From Streptomyces carminius (GTDB taxonomy: Bacteria > Actinomycetota > Actinomycetes > Streptomycetales > Streptomycetaceae), in NCBI RefSeq assembly GCF_002794255.1, contig NZ_PGGW01000069.1:546827-610826 (forward strand): a stretch of 64,000 nucleotides of DNA. Direction: 5' to 3'. How positions within the stretch are numbered: position 1 is the stretch's first letter; each line of letters starts with the position of its first letter. Shown here one piece after another: positions 50,904 to 59,594 of the stretch. Position numbers and translations under genes: made by a program. Below the pieces are notes generated by a model that saw only the letters and a program-made list of their open reading frames with translations, made no database searches and was not told where the DNA came from.

Positions 50904-52046
50904 TCATGACGCCGCCGCCCTTCCGGCCGGGCGGCCGGCCCGCCCGCGGGCGCCGTGCCCCTCGGGCGGGCCCGCGGCGATACGGTCCGCGATGGCCTTG
51001 CCCAGGCCCGCCGTCGTGCCCGGGCCGCCGAGGTCGGGAGTGACCTCGGCGGGCTGCTCGCCGAGCACGCCCTCGATCGCCGCCAGGACGTGTGCGGCCG
51101 CCTCGGGCTCGCCGAGGTGGTCGAGCATCATCGCGCCGCTCCAGATCTGGCCGACGGGATTCGCGATGCCGAGGCCGGCGATGTCGGGGGCCGACCCGTG
51201 GACCGGCTCGAAGAGGCTGGGGTGGGTGCGGTCGGGGTTGATGTTGGCGCTGGGGGCGATGCCGATGGTGCCGGTGCAGGCGGGACCGAGGTCGGAGAGG
51301 ATGTCGCCGAAGAGGTTGCTGGCGACCACGACGTCGTACCGGTCCGGCCGGAGCACGAACTTGGCGGTCAGGATGTCGATGTGGTCCTTGTCCGCGGTCA
51401 CCTCGGGGTACCGGGCCGCCATCTTCTCGGCACGCTCGTCCCAGTACGGCATGGAGATCGAGATGCCGTTGCTCTTGGTCGCCCAGGTGAGGTGCCTGCG
51501 CGGGCGGGAGGAGGCGAGGTCGAAGGCGTAGCGCAGCACGCGGTCGACGCCGGTGCGCGTCATCACGGTCTCCTGCAGCACGGTCTCGCGCTCGGTGCCC
51601 TCGAAGATGCGGCCGCCGATGCTGGAGTACTCGCCCTCGGTGTTCTCCCGGACGACGAGGAAGTCGATGTCGCCGGGCCCGTGGTCGCGCAGCGGGCCGC
51701 GTACGCCGCGCAGCAGCCGGACCGGGCGCAGGTTGACGTACTGGTCGAACCCCCGCCGCAGCTGCAGCAGGCTGCCCCACAGCGAGACGTGGTCCGGGAC
51801 GACGTCGGGCCGGCCGACCGCACCGAAGAAGATCGCGTCGAAGCCGCCGAGCAGTTCCCGCCAGTTCTCGGGGAGCATCGTGCCGTGTTCGAGCCAGTAG
51901 TCCGCGCTGGCGAAGTCGAACTCGGTGACGGCGAGCCGGAACCCGTGGACGCCGGCGGCGGCACGGAGGCTTCTGAGCCCCTCGGGGACCACCTCTCGTC
52001 CGATCCCGTCACCCGGGATCACGGCAATGCGGTAAGGGTCCGGCAC
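50904..52046 (-). CDS. Tartrate dehydrogenase-like / isopropylmalate-dehydrogenase family enzyme
   Basis: 380 aa. Beta-decarboxylating dehydrogenase: IAVIPGDGIGREVVPEG, VNLRPVRLLRG, FLVVRENTEGEYSSIGG, SNLFGDILSDLG and FEPVHGSAPDIAGLGIANP with the Asp metal ligands. The sequence around RENTEGEYSSIGGR fits the tartrate dehydrogenase branch. It oxidises a hydroxy-dicarboxylate with NAD+ and Mn2+. GTG 52046 chosen because GAGGAG lies six bases upstream. First gene of the catabolic unit, divergent from LysR. Confidence 0.88.
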   Translation of the reverse strand: MPDPYRIAVIPGDGIGREVVPEGLRSLRAAAGVHGFRLAVTEFDFASADYWLEHGTMLPENWRELLGGFDAIFFGAVGRPDVVPDHVSLWGSLLQLRRGFDQYVNLRPVRLLRGVRGPLRDHGPGDIDFLVVRENTEGEYSSIGGRIFEGTERETVLQETVMTRTGVDRVLRYAFDLASSRPRRHLTWATKSNGISISMPYWDERAEKMAARYPEVTADKDHIDILTAKFVLRPDRYDVVVASNLFGDILSDLGPACTGTIGIAPSANINPDRTHPSLFEPVHGSAPDIAGLGIANPVGQIWSGAMMLDHLGEPEAAAHVLAAIEGVLGEQPAEVTPDLGGPGTTAGLGKAIADRIAAGPPEGHGARGRAGRPAGRAAAS

Positions 52047-52175
52047 GGTCCACTCCTCGGTCCACATGAGCTGTGCGCTCGTCGTCGGTGAACGCCTCGG
52101 CCAAGGGGCCGGTCACCGTGTGGACCCACCATGGCCAGCGATGACGTGCGGAACAAGACGCGGACCGGCAAGGTA

Positions 52176-52196
52176 GGCTTTCCGTCATGGAAAGCC
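52176..52196. promoter_or_regulatory. LysR-type palindrome over the regulator's own start codon
   Basis: GGCTTTCC-GTCAT-GGAAAGCC, perfect 8-base arms with a 5-base centre containing the ATG start of the LysR gene; the core TTTCC(N5)GGAAA fits the T-N11-A rule. Placed between the divergent LysR and dehydrogenase genes, it suggests autorepression. Confidence 0.6.
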
Positions 52197-53158
52197 CGCG
52201 GCCCTCCGGTCGGCGACCGGCCAGGAACCGTTCGCCCGTGGACGATCTGCAGTTCTTCCATGTGGTCGCGTCCAGCGAGACCCTGACGGCCGCTTCGCGG
52301 GAACTCGGCTGCTCCCTCCCGGTCGTCAGCAAGCGCCTCAGCGCGCTGGAGCGCCGCCTCGGCGTCCGGCTCGTCCAGCGCGGCGCCCGGCGGCTGGTGC
52401 TGACGTCGGAAGGGGAGCTCTACGCGGCCCGCATCGAGGCGATCCTCGACCAGGTGCGTGAACTCGAGGACACGGTCACCGACGGTTCCGGCGCGCTGCG
52501 CGGCTCCGTCGTCGTCGAAGCCACGCTCGGGCTCGGCCGTACGCACATAGCGCCGCTGCTCGGGGAGTTCACGGCGGCCCACCCGGAACTGCACGTCCGG
52601 ATGCAGACGTCCGCGCTCCCGCTGCGGCCGCACCGGCGCGAGTTCGACGTGGCCGTCCACGTCGGCACGCCCCCCGACTCCTCCCTGCGCATGCGGCGGC
52701 TGGCCGAGAACCGGCGGCTGCCCTGTGCGGCGCCGTCCTACCTGGCCGAGCACGGCACCCCGGGCAGCATCGAGGACCTGGTGGACCACAACTGCATCGT
52801 GCTGCGCGAGAACGAGAGCGACTACGCGCTCTGGCGGTTCGGGGACGCGGACCGGCCCCGGCACGTACGGGTGCACGGCAGCCTGTCGAGCAACGACGGT
52901 GACGTGGTGACCGGTTGGGCACTGGAGGGCCGCGGCGTGGTCATGCGCTCGGAGTGGCACGTCAGGCCCCATCTCGACCGCGGCGAACTCGTCCGTGTCC
53001 TGCCGCACGTGCCCACGCCCGCCGCCGACATCTACGCCCTGCTGGAGGACGACGGGCACGTCCCCCGGCGGGTCAGCGCACTCATCGACCACCTCGCCGC
53101 GCGTCTGCCCGGGCGGCTGCGGCCCGCGCCCGACTCCCCTCCCGCGCCGGGGGAGTAG
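52187..53158 (+). CDS. LysR-family regulator of the catabolic island
   Basis: 323 aa. N-terminal winged helix (LQFFHVVASSETLTAASRELGCSLPVVSKRLSALERRLG region, residues 19-58, described by its ends LQFF and RRLG) and a LysR substrate-binding domain (RGSVVVEATLGLGRTHIAPLL; VHVGTPPDSSL). Divergent from the tartrate-dehydrogenase-like gene across about 140 bases, the classical arrangement for activation by the pathway intermediate. ATG 52187 sits inside a palindrome. Confidence 0.92.
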   Translation: MESPRPSGRRPARNRSPVDDLQFFHVVASSETLTAASRELGCSLPVVSKRLSALERRLGVRLVQRGARRLVLTSEGELYAARIEAILDQVRELEDTVTDGSGALRGSVVVEATLGLGRTHIAPLLGEFTAAHPELHVRMQTSALPLRPHRREFDVAVHVGTPPDSSLRMRRLAENRRLPCAAPSYLAEHGTPGSIEDLVDHNCIVLRENESDYALWRFGDADRPRHVRVHGSLSSNDGDVVTGWALEGRGVVMRSEWHVRPHLDRGELVRVLPHVPTPAADIYALLEDDGHVPRRVSALIDHLAARLPGRLRPAPDSPPAPGE

Positions 53159-53664
53159 CGCCTCCCGCCGGCCCTGACCGGTGTCCCCCGGCGGGTCCGT
53201 CCCCGACGAGCGGGCCGCCGAGGCGCCGGCCCCGGGGAGCGCGCGGGACGACGGGTGGCCCAGGGCGGTCTCCACCCAGGGGATGACCGACCCCTACGGC
53301 ACCAAAGTCCCCGGCCCGTACCACGGGAGGACGACGGACCCGCGCCGCCGGGAGCCGTCGCCCGGCCCGGCCGGCCGCCGCCCACGGCCGGAGCCCGCCT
53401 GCGGTGTTCCCGGCCCGGCGGTGCCGCCGCGGCACGCCCCGGGACCGGCGGCGGGAGTCCGGGAGCGGCCGGGCGCGGGCCGGCCGCCGGGCGGCCGGCC
53501 GTGTTCCGTGCCCCAGGGGGAGCCGTCGTACCACCGGCGGACCGCCCGGCCGGTTCCTACTGCGTTCTCAGTAGCGGAACTGTCGACAGGAGCACGACGA
53601 CAGGGGAGCCCGCTGCCGGGAGCCTGGGTGGACAGTCGGACCAAGAATCTGGAGATCTCCTGTC
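53159..53664. promoter_or_regulatory. Long intergenic region upstream of MMPL with CTACTG dyad
   Basis: About 500 very GC-rich bases. Six shadow frames cross it, none with a ribosome site and recognisable domain. Near the right end CTACTG-N6-CAGTAG (53557-53574) is a perfect dyad 90 bases before the MMPL start and could be an operator. No other structure was noticed. Confidence 0.4.
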
Positions 53665-55884
53665 GTGGCTACCTTCCTTTACCGAGTGGGCCGCCTGGCC
53701 TTCCGGCGGCGCTGGTACGTCGCCCTGGTCTGGGCGGCCGTCCTGGCCGCCGTCGGGCTGGGCGCCCTCCGGGCACCGGAGGCTCCCGACGAGGGGTTCT
53801 CCATGCCGGGCATCGAGTCCCAGAGAGCCTTCGACCTGATGGAGGAACGGTTCCCCGGAGCCGCCGCCGACGGCGCGACCGCCCGGGTCGTCTTCATCGC
53901 GCCGGACGGGGAGAAGATCACCACCGGTGAGAACAGACGGGCCGTCGAGGAGGCCGTGGCCGACCTGGCCGACGGCGCGCAGGTCGCGAGTGCCGTCGAC
54001 CCGTTCCAGGCGAAGGCCGTCAGCGAGAACGGCACGACGGCGTACGCGACCGTGGACTACGAGGTCGCCGTCCAGGACCTCACCGACGAGGGAAGGGCCC
54101 AACTGGAGCAGGCCCTCCACGCGGCCCGGGACTCCGGGCTGACCGTCGAGGCCGGCGGAACCGCGATGGAGGAGAACGAGGCGGCCGGCGGTACGGCCGA
54201 GCTGATCGGTGTCGCGGTGGCCGCCGTCGTCCTGCTCATCACCTTCGGGTCGCTGGCCGCGGCCGGGCTGCCGCTGCTGACCGCCCTGATCGGCGTCGGC
54301 GTGAGCATGACCGCCATCGTGGCCCTGTCCGCCGCGCTGGGCCTGTCCACGACCACCGGCGTCCTGGCGATGATGCTGGGACTCGCGGTCGGCATCGACT
54401 ACGCGCTGTTCGTCGTCTCCCGCTACCGCGAGGAGCGCGCCCAGGGCCGTGCGCCGCAGGAGGCGGTCGGGCTGGCGGTCGGCACGGCCGGTTCCGCGGT
54501 GGTGTTCGCCGGGCTCACCGTCGTCATCGCGCTGGCCGGACTCGCGGTGGTCGGCGTCCCGATGCTCACCAAGATGGGGCTGGCCGCGGCGGGCGCGGTC
54601 GTCGTCGCCGTGCTGATCGCGCTGACGCTGGTCCCGGCGTTCCTCGGTTTCTGGCCGAACGCCGTGCTCACGCGGCGGGCCCGCAAGGGCGGACAGGCCG
54701 AGGAACAGGACACCCGGAACAACGGGGGCACCCGCTGGGCGCGGTTCGTCCTGCGGCGCCCGCTGCCCGTGCTGCTGCTCGGCGTGGCGGGTATCGGGGC
54801 CCTCGCGGTACCGGTGACGGGCCTGCAACTCGGCATACCCGGGGACGAGGCCAAACCGACCTCCACCACCGAGCGCCGGGCCTACGACGCGCTCGCCGAC
54901 GCCTTCGGGCCGGGCTTCAACGGGCCGCTGACCGTCGTCGTGGACGCGGCGGGCAAGGCCGACCCGGAGGGCGCCGCCAAGACGGTCGCGGAGCGGATCC
55001 GCGACACCGAGGGGGTCGTCTCCGTCTCCCCGGCCACCTTCAACGAGGCCGGTGACACGGCGATCCTCCAGGTCGTGCCGGCCACGGCGCCGACCGACGA
55101 GCGGACCGAGGAACTGGTCACGGCCATCCGGGACGAGCGGCCCGGAATCGAGTCCGGGACCGGGGCGACCTTCGAGGTCACCGGTGTCACCGCGCTGAAT
55201 ATCGACATCTCCGACAAGGTGCAGGCCGCCCTGATCCCCTACCTGGTCGTCGTGGTGGGCCTGGCGATCCTGCTCCTGATGGTGGTCTTCCGCTCCCTGC
55301 TCGTCCCGCTGAAGGCGGCCCTGGGCTTCCTGCTGTCGGTGCTGGCCTCCCTCGGCGTGGTCGTCCTCGTCTTCCAGCAGGGCCACGGCGCCGGGCTCCT
55401 GGGTGTGGAACAGACCGGCCCGATCATGAGCCTGACGCCGATCTTCCTGGTGGGCATCGTCTTCGGCCTGGCCATGGACTACGAGGTCTTCCTCGTCTCG
55501 CGGATGCGGGAGGCGTACGTCCACGGTGAGGGGGCCGGCCAGGCGATCACGTCCGGCTTCCGGCACAGTGCCCGGGTCGTCGTGGCCGCCGCGCTGATCA
55601 TGATCGCGGTGTTCTCCGGGTTCATCGGGGAGAGCGACCCCATCGTCAAGACGATCGGGTTCGGGCTCGCCGCCGCCGTCCTGTTCGACGCCTTCGTCGT
55701 GCGGATGGCGATCGTGCCCGCCGTGCTCGCCCTGCTCGGCGACCGGGCCTGGTGGCTGCCGAAGTGGCTGGACCGGCTGCTGCCCGACGTCGACGTGGAG
55801 GGCGAGGCGCTCAGCCGCCGGCTCGAGGCGGCCCCGGGAGCAGGGCCGGCCGGGGCGGCCGAGCCGGAACTGGTCCGCACCTGA
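53665..55884 (+). CDS. MMPL-family RND transporter (second copy)
   Basis: 739 aa. Same architecture as the gene at 35637: FSMPGIESQRAFDLMEERFPG, GLAVGIDYALFVVSRYR, GLAMDYEVFLVSRMREA. About half of the residues agree on inspection. Inner-membrane proton-driven exporter. GTG 53665 gives the conserved MATFLYR start; GGAG lies 11 bases upstream. Followed on the same strand by a two-component pair, which may control it. Confidence 0.94.
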   Translation: MATFLYRVGRLAFRRRWYVALVWAAVLAAVGLGALRAPEAPDEGFSMPGIESQRAFDLMEERFPGAAADGATARVVFIAPDGEKITTGENRRAVEEAVADLADGAQVASAVDPFQAKAVSENGTTAYATVDYEVAVQDLTDEGRAQLEQALHAARDSGLTVEAGGTAMEENEAAGGTAELIGVAVAAVVLLITFGSLAAAGLPLLTALIGVGVSMTAIVALSAALGLSTTTGVLAMMLGLAVGIDYALFVVSRYREERAQGRAPQEAVGLAVGTAGSAVVFAGLTVVIALAGLAVVGVPMLTKMGLAAAGAVVVAVLIALTLVPAFLGFWPNAVLTRRARKGGQAEEQDTRNNGGTRWARFVLRRPLPVLLLGVAGIGALAVPVTGLQLGIPGDEAKPTSTTERRAYDALADAFGPGFNGPLTVVVDAAGKADPEGAAKTVAERIRDTEGVVSVSPATFNEAGDTAILQVVPATAPTDERTEELVTAIRDERPGIESGTGATFEVTGVTALNIDISDKVQAALIPYLVVVVGLAILLLMVVFRSLLVPLKAALGFLLSVLASLGVVVLVFQQGHGAGLLGVEQTGPIMSLTPIFLVGIVFGLAMDYEVFLVSRMREAYVHGEGAGQAITSGFRHSARVVVAAALIMIAVFSGFIGESDPIVKTIGFGLAAAVLFDAFVVRMAIVPAVLALLGDRAWWLPKWLDRLLPDVDVEGEALSRRLEAAPGAGPAGAAEPELVRT

Positions 55885-56014
55885 CAGGGTCTGGCAGGGC
55901 CTGAGCGAGCAGTTCCCGCCGGGTCGTCCGTGTCGCGGGGCACGGGCGGCCCGGGACGGCCGTTCACACGGGGGGACGGCCACGACGGCCCCAGCGCACC
56001 GACGGGGGAATCCG

Positions 56015-57379
56015 ATGAACCACAGCCTTGAGCGCCGCATGGCCCGCCTCGAGCGGTACGCCGGCCGCCATCCCCGTGTCGTCGACGTGTTACTGGTCCT
56101 GACGGTGACGGGCTGCGCGATACTCGGCGACAACCTCTCCTTGCCCGACGCCGGTTCACCCGACCACGACCAGGCCGCCGCCGTCCTCCTGGGCGTGTCC
56201 TGCCTCGCCCTGCTGCGGTACCGCCGCCGCCCGCGCACCGCCGTCGTCGTGACCGCGGTCTGCGCCGTGACCGCGGCCGCGCTGGGCTACCAGTTCACCC
56301 CGCTGCTGCTGGCCCCCCTCATCGCGGCGCTCTACTGGCTGGCCACACTCGCCGAACTCACCGACCGCAGGACCACCCACGTCTACGGCGTCCTCGTCAT
56401 CGTGGCGGCGCTGGTGGCGGCATCGGCGGTCGCCGGCCCAGCGGACGGCCACTCCCTCGTCCTCAGGGCGGTCAGCTACCTGTTCTGGCTGCTGCTGCCG
56501 CTCGTCGCCGGCAACATGACCCGGTTGCGGCGCGCCTATCTGGCATCGGTGCAGGCCCGTGCCGAACACGCCGAGCGCACCCGGGAGGAGGAGGCCCGGC
56601 TGCGCGTCACCGAGGAGCGCATGCGCATCGCCCGTGAACTGCACGACGTGGTGGCCCACCACATGGCCCTGGCCAACGCCCAGGCCAGTACGGCCGCCTA
56701 CCTGGCGCTCACCGATCCGCCCAAGACGAAGGAGATCCTCACCGACCTGGCCGGCACCACGTCCTCCGCGCTGCGCGAACTGAAGTCCACGCTGGGACTG
56801 CTGCGCCAGAACGACGACCCGGCCGCCGCCCCTCTGGAGCCGTCCCCCGGCCTCGCCCGTCTGCCCGAACTGGTCTCGGCGTGCGCGTCCGCGGGGCTCG
56901 CCGTCACGGTCACCACCACGGGGGAGCCGCGCCCGCTCTCCCCCGGGGCGGACCTGACCGCGTTCCGGATCGTGCAGGAGGCGCTCACCAATGTCACCAA
57001 GCACGCCGCCGCGGACTCCGCGCACGTGCACCTCGCCTACTCGGGGCCGCGCCTGCTGATCACGGTCAGCAACGACGGTCCGGATGCAGCCGGCACGACC
57101 GGCGCGGCCGACACCGCAGCGGCCGCCGGGACCGGGCCGGTCCGGGGCTTCGGCATCATGGGCATGCGGGAACGCGCCCACACCGCCGGCGGTGAGCTCC
57201 GCGCGGGACCCCGCCCGGAGGGCGGCTTCGAGGTCACCACCGCACTGCCGCTCCAGCCCTCGGAACCCGAGGCGGCCGTGCACACCACAGACGCTCCGGA
57301 AGGAGGAGCACAGCCATGGCCGTCAAGGTACTGCTCGCGGACGACCAAGCCCTACTACGGGCCACTTTCCGGGTCCTGA
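56015..57379 (+). CDS. NarL-type sensor histidine kinase
   Basis: 454 aa. N-terminal part with about five hydrophobic helices (residues 20-170), HisKA_3 phosphoacceptor ERMRIARELHDVVAHHMA (His near residue 213), and HATPase with QEALTNVTKHA and GFGIMGMRERAHTAGG. The C-terminal 60 residues overlap the response regulator gene by 64 bases in another frame, implying translational coupling. ATG 56015. Cognate regulator follows. Confidence 0.93.
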   Translation: MNHSLERRMARLERYAGRHPRVVDVLLVLTVTGCAILGDNLSLPDAGSPDHDQAAAVLLGVSCLALLRYRRRPRTAVVVTAVCAVTAAALGYQFTPLLLAPLIAALYWLATLAELTDRRTTHVYGVLVIVAALVAASAVAGPADGHSLVLRAVSYLFWLLLPLVAGNMTRLRRAYLASVQARAEHAERTREEEARLRVTEERMRIARELHDVVAHHMALANAQASTAAYLALTDPPKTKEILTDLAGTTSSALRELKSTLGLLRQNDDPAAAPLEPSPGLARLPELVSACASAGLAVTVTTTGEPRPLSPGADLTAFRIVQEALTNVTKHAAADSAHVHLAYSGPRLLITVSNDGPDAAGTTGAADTAAAAGTGPVRGFGIMGMRERAHTAGGELRAGPRPEGGFEVTTALPLQPSEPEAAVHTTDAPEGGAQPWPSRYCSRTTKPYYGPLSGS

Positions 57380-57996
57380 TCGACTCCTGCGAGGACATGG
57401 CGGTGGTCGGCGAGGCCTCGGACGGCGCGGAGGCGCTGGAACTGGCCCGTGTCCACCGCCCCGACATCGTCCTCATGGACATCCGGATGCCGGGCACGGA
57501 CGGTCTCGCCGCCACCTCCGCGATCTGCGCGGACCCGGAGCTGTCCGCCACCCGCGTCCTCATCCTGACGACGTTCGAGACCGAGGACTACGTCGCCCAG
57601 GCGCTGCGCGCCGGCGCCAGCGGCTTCCTCGGCAAGGACGTCACCGCCGACACCCTGCTGGCCGGCCTGCGCACGGTGGCCTCCGGCGAGGCGCTCCTGT
57701 CGCCCGCCGCGACCCGCACCCTCATCACGAACTTCCTCATGGCCCCCGCCCCCGAGGCGCACCTCGCGCCTCGGGGGCACCTGTCGGGACTCACCGTCCG
57801 CGAACGGGAGGTGATGGGCCTGGCCGCCGAGGGCAAGTCCAACACCGAGATCGCCGAGGTCCTCACCCTCAGCCCGCTGACCGTACGCACCCACATCCAC
57901 CGCGCGATGACGAAGCTGGGCGCCCGCGACCGCGCCCAACTGGTCGTCATCGCCTACCAGACGGGACTGGTGCGGGCGGTCCCGCCCGCACCGTGA
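57316..57996 (+). CDS. NarL/LuxR-type response regulator
   Basis: 226 aa. Receiver with KVLLADDQALLR (Asp), phosphoacceptor DIVLMDIRMPGTDG (Asp54) and Lys in LGKDV. C-terminal LuxR helix-turn-helix SGLTVREREVMGLAAEGKSNTEIAEVL ... TVRTHIHRAMTKLGARDRAQ (quoted in parts). ATG 57316 with GGAGGAG nine bases upstream, within the kinase gene. Partner of the preceding kinase; the MMPL gene is a plausible target by position. Confidence 0.94.
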   Translation: MAVKVLLADDQALLRATFRVLIDSCEDMAVVGEASDGAEALELARVHRPDIVLMDIRMPGTDGLAATSAICADPELSATRVLILTTFETEDYVAQALRAGASGFLGKDVTADTLLAGLRTVASGEALLSPAATRTLITNFLMAPAPEAHLAPRGHLSGLTVREREVMGLAAEGKSNTEIAEVLTLSPLTVRTHIHRAMTKLGARDRAQLVVIAYQTGLVRAVPPAP

Positions 57997-58128
57997 CCGC
58001 GGACGCCGGCGGTCCCGGGACGGGAACGGGCCGCGGCCACGGACCGGGACGGATCTTTACGGAGCCGTTGCCGGGCGCTACCGTCGGCTCCGTCGTATCC
58101 GCCGGGGGGCCGTCAGCTTGGAGTGCTC

Positions 58129-58833
58129 ATGCGTCGATCCGTGCTCGCGGCGGTTCTGGCCTCGTTAGTGCTCACCGGGTGCGGTTCCGGGGACGACTCC
58201 GCCGCGCCCGAACCCTCCGTCCCGATCAGCACCGCACCGTCCGCCGAGGTGGCTCCCGCGCCGACACCGGTGCCGGTGGGGAAGACCTTCACCTGGCCGG
58301 ACGGTCTGGAGGCGACGGTGACCGTGCTGGGGGAGCTCCGCCCGGGCAGCCGTACGGACCTCGAGGGCGGCACGGTGGAGAAGGCGCGGCTGGCCGAGGC
58401 CCGCAAGGCGGCGCTGGACCAGAGCGGCGAGCCGATGGGGCTGCGGGTGAGGCTGGCCAACACCGGTGACGCCCCCGTCGATCTGGACAGGACGGCGGTC
58501 CAGTGGGTGGGCGTCGAGGTGGGGGGCATGGCCCAGCGGGCCGCCGACGACGGCGCCTTCGAGGGCGAGCTGGCACCCGGGGAGAGCACGACACAACTGA
58601 GCGCCTGGTACGTACCGGACATCGTGACCGTCGGCTACCGCGTGCTCGTCTGGCCCCAGGGAGAGCGCAAGGGCCAGGTCGGGCAGTTCTCCGGCGCCGT
58701 GCCGAACGCGTCCGTCCGCCCGCCGGAGCACGGGCACGGCAGTCACTCCGGCAGCCCCTCCGGCAGCCCCTCCGAACGGGACGGCGGGGGGAGCGACGAG
58801 GACCACGGGTCCTCCGGCCACTCGGATCACTGA
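58129..58833 (+). CDS. Putative lipoprotein (DUF4352-like)
   Basis: 234 aa. Signal peptide with lipobox LVLTGC. Pro-rich linker, then a domain with TFTWPDGLEATVTVLGELRPG and GLRVRLANTGDAPVDLDRTAVQW, which resembles DUF4352/telokin-like beta sandwiches, and a His/Ser/Gly-rich tail. Membrane-anchored outside; function unknown. ATG 58129 has GGAG six bases upstream; GTG 58123 is an alternative. Confidence 0.8.
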   Translation: MRRSVLAAVLASLVLTGCGSGDDSAAPEPSVPISTAPSAEVAPAPTPVPVGKTFTWPDGLEATVTVLGELRPGSRTDLEGGTVEKARLAEARKAALDQSGEPMGLRVRLANTGDAPVDLDRTAVQWVGVEVGGMAQRAADDGAFEGELAPGESTTQLSAWYVPDIVTVGYRVLVWPQGERKGQVGQFSGAVPNASVRPPEHGHGSHSGSPSGSPSERDGGGSDEDHGSSGHSDH

Positions 58834-58963
58834 CGGCACCGGCACGCCCCGGCGCCGCACGGAGGCGCCGCGCGCTCCTCCGCGGAACGGATGGCCACCC
58901 TGGGGCGTTGGTAGGAGACAGGCCGTCACAGGACGGGCAGCGAGCGAAGCCGAGGTGGCACCA

Positions 58964-59566
58964 GTGGCGATGTGGAACCGGATCAAGGACCAGGCCGTGA
59001 GCCAGGCCAGGAGTCTCCAGCAGTCCCGGGGCACGGGAGGAGCGGGCGGCCAGGGTCCGGGTCCGGGGCACGGTGGTCCTGGGCAGGGCACTGGCCAGGG
59101 CACGGGCTCCCGGTCCGGCGGGGGGTCGCGCGCCAAGCTGGTCGGCATGCTCAAGACCCAGCTCACCTCGGCGAAGGCGGAGCTGAAGAGCGGCGCCTAC
59201 CGGGACGCGAGCATGGCGATGTGCGCGCTGGTGGCCGCCGCCGACGGACACGTGGACCCGGCCGAGCGGCAGCACGTGGAGTCGCTGATCGTCGGCAACG
59301 ACGTTCTGCAGAACTTCCCGCCGGACCAGCTCCGCCAGCGGTTCAACAAGCACGTGGACCGGCTGACGGCCGACTTCCAGGCGGGCAGGGCGGAGGCGAT
59401 GCAGGAGATCGCCAAGGCCGCCAAGAAGCCGGCGGAGGCCAGGGCGGTGATCCAGACCGGCATCGTCGTCGCCGGTGCCGACGGCGACTTCGCGCCCGCC
59501 GAACAGAACGTCATCCGGGAGGCCTGTGCCGCACTGGGGCTCTCGCCCACGGAGTTCGGCGTCTGA
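58964..59566 (+). CDS. TerB-domain protein
   Basis: 200 aa. N-terminal Gly/Gln-rich linker (GGQGPGPGHGGPGQGTGQ), then a TerB helical domain. Two acidic metal-binding loops are visible: AAADGHVDPAERQ and AGADGDFAPAEQN. TerB partners TerD/TerC in tellurite and envelope stress systems; here it is 29 kb from those genes, so linkage is functional inference only. GTG 58964 with GAGG eight bases upstream; an alternative start nine bases earlier (GTG 58955) and ATG 58970 exist. Confidence 0.88.
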   Translation: MAMWNRIKDQAVSQARSLQQSRGTGGAGGQGPGPGHGGPGQGTGQGTGSRSGGGSRAKLVGMLKTQLTSAKAELKSGAYRDASMAMCALVAAADGHVDPAERQHVESLIVGNDVLQNFPPDQLRQRFNKHVDRLTADFQAGRAEAMQEIAKAAKKPAEARAVIQTGIVVAGADGDFAPAEQNVIREACAALGLSPTEFGV

Positions 59567-59594
59567 GCACCGGGCCGGGAGCCGCCCCCGGCGG

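Noticed and set aside
53159..53664. Protein-coding gene in the 500-base gap before the second MMPL
   Set aside because: Six frames are open by GC content alone; none has a plausible start site with recognisable product.
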